This document shows positions 5,860 through 10,210 of a DNA stretch of 10,210 nucleotides, in pieces; the stretch's first letter is position 1, and every line of letters starts with the position of its first letter. A program made the position numbers and the translations under genes. The notes under the pieces were generated by a model that did not search any database, had not been told where the DNA came from, and was given only the letters and a program-made list of their open reading frames with translations. This DNA comes from a bacterium (GTDB taxonomy: Bacteria; Patescibacteriota; Patescibacteriia; Buchananbacterales; UBA6539): NCBI GenBank assembly GCA_023246815.1, contig JAHFHR010000027.1:1-10210 (forward strand), given 5' to 3'.

Positions 5860-6345
5860 ATGAAGAAAAAAGGTTTTACACTTATTGAGTTGTTGGTCGT
5901 CATTGCAATTATTGGCTTACTCACCACGTTAGCGGTAGTGGCGCTTAACTCCGCTCGAGCAAAGTCGCGCGATGCCCGTCGGGTGTCTGATATCCGCCAG
6001 ATTCAGACGGCGATTGAACTGTTTTTCAATTCTCGTTCTCAGTCGCAGTACCCTTGGCAGGTTACTGCCGGAACCGGCATTATCCTTGGCAGTACCTCAT
6101 TTAATTGTCTTGATGATGACGGTTTTGGTACTGCTTGCAGTGGTAATGTGTACATGGGGCTTGTCCCTGAAAACCCAGGGCCAGGCGGTGCTGATTATGT
6201 GTATACCGCTCTTGAGACTGGTACTGGTGAATGTACTGTTTCACCACAAATTTGTGATTCATACCAAATCACTTTTTCTCTTGAGGGTAGAGTTGAACAG
6301 CTTAATCCTGGTGCGCACGTTGCCACTCAAGACGGCATTCAGTAA
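5860..6345 (+). CDS. Type IV pilin 2 (type IVa-like prepilin, paralogue of pilin 1)
   Basis: A 161-residue prepilin with a 5-residue leader, MKKKG, cleaved before F6; E10 is the +5 Glu. The hydrophobic helix is nearly identical to pilin 1, followed by SARAKSRDARR and TAIELFFNSRSQ. The globular domain has diverged but keeps VYMGLVPENPGPGG, a YVYTA strand and LEGRVEQLNPGAH near the C-terminus. Cysteines C83, C93, C125 and C132 are spaced differently from those of pilin 1. An in-frame ATG at 5746 would add 38 residues that run through the promoter and SD, so it is rejected. It has its own promoter, SD and terminator. This is a tandem duplication followed by divergence of the exposed domain; the two may be co-polymerised, or used alternatively. 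Confidence 0.95.
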   Translation: MKKKGFTLIELLVVIAIIGLLTTLAVVALNSARAKSRDARRVSDIRQIQTAIELFFNSRSQSQYPWQVTAGTGIILGSTSFNCLDDDGFGTACSGNVYMGLVPENPGPGGADYVYTALETGTGECTVSPQICDSYQITFSLEGRVEQLNPGAHVATQDGIQ

Positions 6346-6360
6346 TATTCTCTTTTTGTA

Positions 6361-6389
6361 CAAAAACCCTACGTTTTGTGGGGTTTTTG
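6361..6389 (+). terminator. Rho-independent terminator after pilin 2
   Basis: A 12-bp stem pairs 6361-6372 (CAAAAACCCTAC) with 6378-6389 (GTGGGGTTTTTG), with one G-U, around a 5-nt GTTTT loop. The right arm ends in a run of five T. It lies 15 nt past the pilin 2 stop and ends 2 bp before the -35 of the pilD promoter, separating the two units. Confidence 0.88.
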
Positions 6390-6391
6390 GT

Positions 6392-6420
6392 TTGCTTAAA
6401 ACACCACCGCGCGGTACAAT
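6392..6420 (+). promoter_or_regulatory. Promoter of the pilD-minor pilin operon, possibly leaderless
   Basis: The -35 is TTGCTT (6392-6397), the spacer is exactly 17 bp and the -10 is TACAAT (6415-6420), preceded by GCGG as in the GTGG of the pilin promoters. Only 6 nt separate the -10 from ATG 6427, so transcription would start at or next to the ATG. No SD is present or could fit, consistent with a leaderless mRNA. Confidence 0.6.
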
Positions 6421-6426
6421 GTAAGC

Positions 6427-7176
6427 ATGATATTTGTGTTTGTATTTATTTTTGGCCTCGCGCTTGGCAGTTTTTTAAATGTTGTTATCAATCGATTGGG
6501 GAGTGACAAGTCAGCGTTGAAAGGACGGTCGGTTTGTCCGCACTGCCGCGCGGTAATCGCTTGGTATGACAACATTCCATTGATTAGCTTTGCCATACTG
6601 GGCGCTCGGTGTCGGTCATGTCATCAGAAAATTTCTTGGCAGTATCCGCTGGTGGAGCTTGGTACGGCTATAGCTTTGGTGCTGCTTTACTTTCGTTTTG
6701 ATATCATGCCGACTTTTTGGGGGTACGCGCTCTTTACGGCTTTTTTGATTATTATTTTTGTCTACGATTTAAAAACCTATTTGATTCTTGATCGGGTGAG
6801 CGTACCAGCCATGGGTATCGCCTGCATCGTCAGCATACTCCTTGGTCGTGATGTTGTATCGTTATTGCTTGGCGCTACACTCGGCGCTGGATTTTTTGCC
6901 GCTCAGTTTTTTTTGTCAGGTGGCACCTGGGTCGGCGATGGCGACATTCGCCTTGGTGCGGTGATGGGGCTGATGCTTGGCTGGCAGTTGCTACTGGTAG
7001 CTTTGTTTATCGCGTATGTCATCGGAGCGGCGGTTGGTATAGTATTACTTGCCTCGCGTCGTAAACAAGCATCATCACAAGTACCATTTGGGCCATTTTT
7101 AACACTTGCTACTTTTGTGACATTGTTGTACGGACAGGAGCTACTGACGTGGTACGTTAATGTTGCATTGTTATGA
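6427..7176 (+). CDS. pilD: Prepilin leader peptidase / N-methyltransferase
   Basis: A 249-residue polytopic aspartic protease (A24 family) that removes prepilin leaders and usually methylates the new N-terminus. The N-terminal domain begins with a membrane helix, then GSFLNVVINRL, and carries the paired zinc-type motifs CPHC (37-40) and CRSC (62-65) typical of bifunctional enzymes. The catalytic aspartates are D114 in YDLKTYLILD (family consensus ends IPD; here ILD) and D173 in GDGDIRL (GxGD motif at 170-173). Several hydrophobic segments fill the rest. Substrates are next door: two pilins upstream and the minor pilins downstream. The start is fixed by the promoter 6 nt upstream. It overlaps the next gene by 4 nt (ATGA), indicating coupled translation. 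Confidence 0.96.
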   Translation: MIFVFVFIFGLALGSFLNVVINRLGSDKSALKGRSVCPHCRAVIAWYDNIPLISFAILGARCRSCHQKISWQYPLVELGTAIALVLLYFRFDIMPTFWGYALFTAFLIIIFVYDLKTYLILDRVSVPAMGIACIVSILLGRDVVSLLLGATLGAGFFAAQFFLSGGTWVGDGDIRLGAVMGLMLGWQLLLVALFIAYVIGAAVGIVLLASRRKQASSQVPFGPFLTLATFVTLLYGQELLTWYVNVALL

Positions 7177-7778
7177 GCGCTCGATTCGCGCCTCACGGGT
7201 TTACAATGATTGAGATGCTTATTGTGTCCGTGATTTTGATTACCATTATGAGCGTGGTGATTGCGAGTTACCGAACTGGTCAACGCTCCGGAGAACTGGA
7301 AGGTAGTTTTCAACAAACGCTCAACGCCATTACCACCGCTCGTGCTAAGAGTTTAGGCGGCGAGATTTTTACTGGTGGCCCATTCGTCAATGAATTTCCC
7401 GCTGGCGGCTATGGCGTGCATTTTGATAAAGGGAGTAACCAAGTTACCATCTACGCGGCTGATGCGCCGGACACTACCTTGACATCCGGCGCGGTAGTGG
7501 GTGGCGGCTTCATTAATTTTGCCGATATCACGGTAGTTGATTTATGTGGGTCTGACCAGTCGGTGCTCACCGACATTCCCTGCGGATCCGGTTGGACCAG
7601 TATTGGTGCCAGTCTTGAGGTGGTATTTTCCCAGGCCAATGAAGCGACCGCCAGCTACTCCATTGGTAGTGGTGCTCGATTTGTTGGTGGATTACTTGAG
7701 CATCAAAAAACTGGTAGTCAGGCCTATTTTTATATTGCATTGCCAACGGGGGTGGTTACCGGTAACTTTACTTTGTAA
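7173..7778 (+). CDS. FimT/GspH-like minor pseudopilin
   Basis: A 201-residue prepilin-like protein with a 9-residue leader ending HG, F10 at +1 and E14 at +5 (FTMIEMLIV), then a hydrophobic helix to about residue 32. The following helix has TLNAITTARAKSLGG, a position where FimT/GspH proteins carry a Gln/Ala-rich helix leading to a beta-rich domain. Two cysteines, in VVDLCGS and DIPCGSG, could form a disulfide. It is the first of four minor-pilin genes, placed like fimT before pilV-W-X, and likely helps prime assembly or bind substrate at the tip. Its ATG overlaps the pilD stop, and its TAA shares an A with the next ATG (TAATG). The subfamily name is inferred from size and order. Confidence 0.85.
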   Translation: MSARFAPHGFTMIEMLIVSVILITIMSVVIASYRTGQRSGELEGSFQQTLNAITTARAKSLGGEIFTGGPFVNEFPAGGYGVHFDKGSNQVTIYAADAPDTTLTSGAVVGGGFINFADITVVDLCGSDQSVLTDIPCGSGWTSIGASLEVVFSQANEATASYSIGSGARFVGGLLEHQKTGSQAYFYIALPTGVVTGNFTL

Positions 7779-8353
7779 TGACGCATCTGATAAAAACAAA
7801 ACCGCGTGGTCAGGGATTGATGGAAATGATTTTTGCCATTGGTATTTTACTGCTGGTGGTATCGGCGGTGTTGGGTATTGCCACTGCAAATGTTGTCGGT
7901 CACAGTGCCAGTGAGCTACAGATTACGGCCAACAACCTTGCTCGTGAAGGCATTGAAGTGGCGCGCAGCATCCGCGACACTAACTGGATTGCCGGCAATG
8001 ACTGGGATAGTGGACTTGTTGGCGCGGGAAACTTCGCACTGGCCCACTTTGACGCGGCGGCTAATGACTGGCAACTGGAATTTTTTACCACTGATCCAGA
8101 CGAACTACTCTATGTCACCAGCGCCGGAGTATATAGCCATAACGACAGCGGTCAGCCAACGGTATTTCGTCGCACTCTGATTTTACAGTCTATCTGTATT
8201 GATAGTCTTAGTTTTGGAGCAGAGGAAATTAAAGTCACCTGTGATTTGGCTGAACAAAAAATCGGTCTACACATTAGGTCAGTGGTGCGCTGGGACGAAC
8301 GAGGCCGCCAGCGGATCATCACACTTGAAGATTTACTCTATGACTGGAAATAA
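7778..8353 (+). CDS. PilV-like minor pseudopilin with GQG-type cleavage site
   Basis: A 191-residue protein with an 11-residue leader ending in RG, then QGLMEMIFAIGILLLVV. If cleaved after G11, Gln is at +1 and E16 at +5, keeping the prepilin rule despite the non-Phe residue. Phe at +1 is usual in proteobacterial pilins, whereas GQxLxE forms are frequent in CPR minor pilins. The helix continues into an ANNLAREGIEVARSIRDTNW segment, typical of PilV/MshO-type proteins of these genomes, then a beta-rich domain with two cysteines about 14 residues apart near residues 131-145. It starts on the last base of the previous stop and overlaps the next gene by 14 nt, so it is translated from the pilD operon mRNA. 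Confidence 0.82.
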   Translation: MTHLIKTKPRGQGLMEMIFAIGILLLVVSAVLGIATANVVGHSASELQITANNLAREGIEVARSIRDTNWIAGNDWDSGLVGAGNFALAHFDAAANDWQLEFFTTDPDELLYVTSAGVYSHNDSGQPTVFRRTLILQSICIDSLSFGAEEIKVTCDLAEQKIGLHIRSVVRWDERGRQRIITLEDLLYDWK

Positions 8354-9065
8354 TACATCATCGCGAGGGTTTACCCTGGTGGAAATTTTAGTAGTATTGG
8401 GTATGTTCGCGATACTCGTTGTCGTCATTATTAACATTTTTATTTTATCATTACGCGCGCAACGTGAAACCGCCCTGCGTCAAGAGACCTTGTCAAACAT
8501 TCGTTTTGTAACGGAAACTATTGCCCGCCAAGTTCGTATCTCGGAAATTGACTACGCTTTTGCATATGATGGTGATGGCGATAGTGCTATTCAGGGTTCG
8601 GAACAAGAGTTGTATTTGACTGACCAACAGGGCAATGCCTTTGCTTACTTTTTAGACAATGCCACGGGTGAAATTAAAGTATCCCTTAATGGTCAAGTGT
8701 CATCACTGACCAATAGTAACGATGTGACCGTGGTTAAATTACTTTTCTACATTGATCCGACAGGGGATCCGTTTCTTGATGAGCGTTGTAACGATAGCCA
8801 TACTCCCACTGGTTGTTTGTTGGGCGCTAACATTTGTACCGTCGATGATGATAATAATGAATTTAAAACCGGCTTTTGCAGTTGCAATGGACCCGAGGAT
8901 TGTGCCACCGGACACTGTGATGTCGCCGACAACGTCTGTTTACCGTTTGATGAACAACCACGAGTAACCATGGTAGTCAGCTTTGAATCAGTCGGCATCC
9001 GGCCGGAAGACCGCAAACGAGTTAATATGCAAACCACGGTATCCAGTCGGGTGTATAAACGTTAA
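8340..9065 (+). CDS. PilW-like minor pilin with an eight-cysteine module
   Basis: A 241-residue prepilin starting at ATG 8340, inside the end of the previous gene (14-nt overlap). The leader MTGNNTSSRG is cleaved before F11, E15 is at +5, and FTLVEILVVLG leads into a hydrophobic helix to about residue 37, followed by LRAQRETALRQETLSNI and TETIARQVR, as in PilW-type proteins. Between about residues 150 and 200 lie eight cysteines (C150, C159, C166, C180, C182, C188, C193, C200) in an Asp/Asn/Gly-rich stretch with EDCATGHCD and DNVCLPF, suggesting a small disulfide-knotted domain. The frame is open upstream to 8199, but that start would overlap pilV by 155 nt and leave the prepilin signal internal. 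It is a likely tip or priming component and possible adhesive subunit. Confidence 0.83.
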   Translation: MTGNNTSSRGFTLVEILVVLGMFAILVVVIINIFILSLRAQRETALRQETLSNIRFVTETIARQVRISEIDYAFAYDGDGDSAIQGSEQELYLTDQQGNAFAYFLDNATGEIKVSLNGQVSSLTNSNDVTVVKLLFYIDPTGDPFLDERCNDSHTPTGCLLGANICTVDDDNNEFKTGFCSCNGPEDCATGHCDVADNVCLPFDEQPRVTMVVSFESVGIRPEDRKRVNMQTTVSSRVYKR

Positions 9066-9077
9066 TTTTTATTATTG

Positions 9078-9956
9078 ATGTCAAGCGCCACACACAACCA
9101 GCAGACAGGTATCGTGCTTATTCTCGCGCTTCTTATTATTAGTGCGGTGCTTGGTATTGCCGTGGTGTTTAGTAATTTGATTATTCGGGAAATTCAACAG
9201 GCACGCCTTATTGATCAGTCGGTACAGGCCTACTATGCCGCTGAAAGCGGCGGTGAGCGCGCACTATATCAGGTCCGACGACGTGAGGGCATTATTGACT
9301 GCAGCCTCTTGGGCACCCCGGGTAGTTGTACGGTCAATGGTGTTTGTTCTAACAATGCCACCGTGCCATGCATCAATACGGTGCCCGGTAATTTACCGGT
9401 AACACATTCGTGGGAACTGAACATTAGTAACGAAATGGAAACTTCAGTGCTGTTAAGTCGTGGGCAATCATTTCAGCTTGACCTTTTTAACCCAGCGCAG
9501 AGCGCTAATGCCGGCATTGACGCAATACAAATCAGCAGTGATGTCGGAAGCTTGCAACTGCTTACTGAGTTTACCAATTTAACCAGAGTGCTTGATATTC
9601 AACCAGCTACTGCCTGTAATGAGCAACTGCCCGTGATCAAAGGGATTATTGCCACTGGCGCAGCTGGTGCGCCAGTGTCGGTGAGCGCCGTTGACGGCAG
9701 CTCATTACTTGACGAATGTGCGTATTCACTACGACTCAATTATCTTTTAAGCAATGCTGCCACTCATAGCGTCATTACACTGACTGCCCATAATAGAGTA
9801 ACTGGTCCGGAGCCGATCCCCAGTCGGTTAATCATTGATGCTGAGGCCATCTCTGGTCGCTCGCTTCAGCGATTACGCGTGCGCACTCCTGTGCGGCCAC
9901 CGGTTTCAGGGCTGTATGACTTCGTGCTTTTTTCCGAAGAACAAATCGTGAAATAG
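9078..9956 (+). CDS. PilX-like minor pilus protein
   Basis: A 292-residue protein with a short N-terminus (SSATHNQQTG) and a hydrophobic helix GIVLILALLIISAVLGIAVV without a Glu at +5. The helix is followed by LIIREIQQARLIDQSVQAYY and then AAESGGERALYQ. The membrane helix with a downstream YYAAESGxE segment is the hallmark of PilX-type proteins, which follow pilW in minor-pilin operons. Cysteines at 75, 84, 90, 98, 180 and 214 suggest disulfide bonding in the exposed domain. ATG 9078 is preferred; TTG 9075 just before it would add one residue. It lies 12 nt after the previous gene. Whether PilD cleaves it is unclear; a G sits at the helix start, but +5 is not Glu. Confidence 0.8.
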   Translation: MSSATHNQQTGIVLILALLIISAVLGIAVVFSNLIIREIQQARLIDQSVQAYYAAESGGERALYQVRRREGIIDCSLLGTPGSCTVNGVCSNNATVPCINTVPGNLPVTHSWELNISNEMETSVLLSRGQSFQLDLFNPAQSANAGIDAIQISSDVGSLQLLTEFTNLTRVLDIQPATACNEQLPVIKGIIATGAAGAPVSVSAVDGSSLLDECAYSLRLNYLLSNAATHSVITLTAHNRVTGPEPIPSRLIIDAEAISGRSLQRLRVRTPVRPPVSGLYDFVLFSEEQIVK

Positions 9957-9958
9957 GT

Positions 9959-10210
9959 ATGAATAAAGCTGAAGCTAAAAAACGTATTGATAAGCTGATC
10001 GCGCAGATAGACGACTTGCGGTATCGTTACCACGTCCTTGACGATCCGGCGGTAAATGATCAGGTCTATGATTCGCTCCAGCAGGAATTGCGACAACTGG
10101 AGCAACAGTTTCCTGACCTCAAGCGTTCTGATTCGCCGCTGACTCGCATTGGGGGTCAGCCACTTGCTGCCTTCAAAAAAGTTACTCATCAAGTACGGCA
10201 GTGGTCGTTT
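9959..10210 (+). CDS. ligA: NAD-dependent DNA ligase LigA, N-terminal part (partial)
   Basis: The frame opens at ATG 9959 and runs off the right edge (84 codons). The N-terminal Ia domain of bacterial LigA is recognisable: KKRIDKLIAQIDDLRYRYHVLDDPAVNDQ is split into a helical start, the YHVLDDPAVNDQVYDSL nucleotide (NMN)-binding segment, RQLEQQFPDL, and SDSPLTRIGGQPLAAF followed by VTHQVRQWSF. The usual H..PMLSL motif is replaced by QWSF-type residues. The catalytic KxDG lysine lies beyond the window. LigA seals nicks in replication and repair. It starts 2 nt after the PilX-like stop, so it is probably transcribed at the end of the pilus operon; a dedicated promoter is not obvious. Any functional link to pili is unproven. 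Confidence 0.93.
   Translation, partial: MNKAEAKKRIDKLIAQIDDLRYRYHVLDDPAVNDQVYDSLQQELRQLEQQFPDLKRSDSPLTRIGGQPLAAFKKVTHQVRQWSF

Noticed and set aside
5203..5918. The repeated pilin 5' block as a mobile element or attachment site
   Set aside because: The repeat lies in frame within two coding regions at the functional N-terminus, with no integrase or terminal structures; paralogy explains it.
8199..8339. Upstream start for the PilW-like gene
   Set aside because: It would overlap the PilV-like gene by 155 nt and place the prepilin cleavage signal about 57 residues in; ATG 8340 gives a 10-residue leader.
9866..10192. 108-codon open frame on the minus strand across the PilX-like/ligA junction
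   Set aside because: Antisense to the PilX-like 3' end and to a recognisable LigA N-terminus; no family features.

Overview
The window is most of a type IV pilus (T4P) assembly locus, all on the + strand. It begins in the last 44 codons of a pilO-like gene and ends in the first 84 codons of ligA (NAD-dependent DNA ligase). Small compact genes, very short gaps or overlaps, duplicated type IVa-like pilins, a single-domain response regulator set among the motor genes and 'GQxLxE'-type prepilin motifs all suggest a Candidatus Patescibacteria (CPR/Parcubacteria-like) genome. This placement is inferred from gene style, not from a marker gene. TGA is used as a normal stop (the pilT-like gene and pilD), so the code looks like table 11 and not the TGA=Gly code of Gracilibacteria/Absconditabacteria.

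Layout: pilO 3' end (1-135); a small single-TM protein with a PilP-like GRxNPF motif (141-470); pilB assembly ATPase with all motifs intact (473-2203); CheY-like receiver (2243-2617); a 119-bp gap with a small hairpin and a GC-rich imperfect palindrome; a PilT-family gene whose catalytic motifs are all altered (2737-3810); pilC platform (3830-5038). Next come two pilin genes (5188-5697 and 5860-6345), each with its own promoter, strong Shine-Dalgarno (SD) site and rho-independent terminator. The last block is prepilin peptidase pilD (6427-7176) followed by four tightly packed minor-pilin genes: FimT/GspH-like, PilV-like, PilW-like and PilX-like (7173-9956). ligA starts 2 nt after the last of these.

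How the parts fit: PilO and the small membrane protein would belong to the inner-membrane alignment complex. PilB powers extension through PilC. PilD cleaves the leaders of the two pilins and of the FimT/PilV/PilW-like minor pilins, and these with PilX-like probably form the priming or tip complex. The separate promoter-SD-terminator units would let the two pilins be made in excess over the machinery. The pilD-minor pilin block appears to be its own operon from a promoter so close to the ATG that its mRNA may be leaderless.

Most worth a second look: the PilT-family pseudo-ATPase; a 49/50-nt identity between the two pilins that ends abruptly; identical 15-nt promoter cores on both pilins; the possible leaderless pilD start; an eight-cysteine module in the PilW-like protein; and the PilP-like small protein. 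No mobile element, CRISPR array, tRNA or rRNA was seen.
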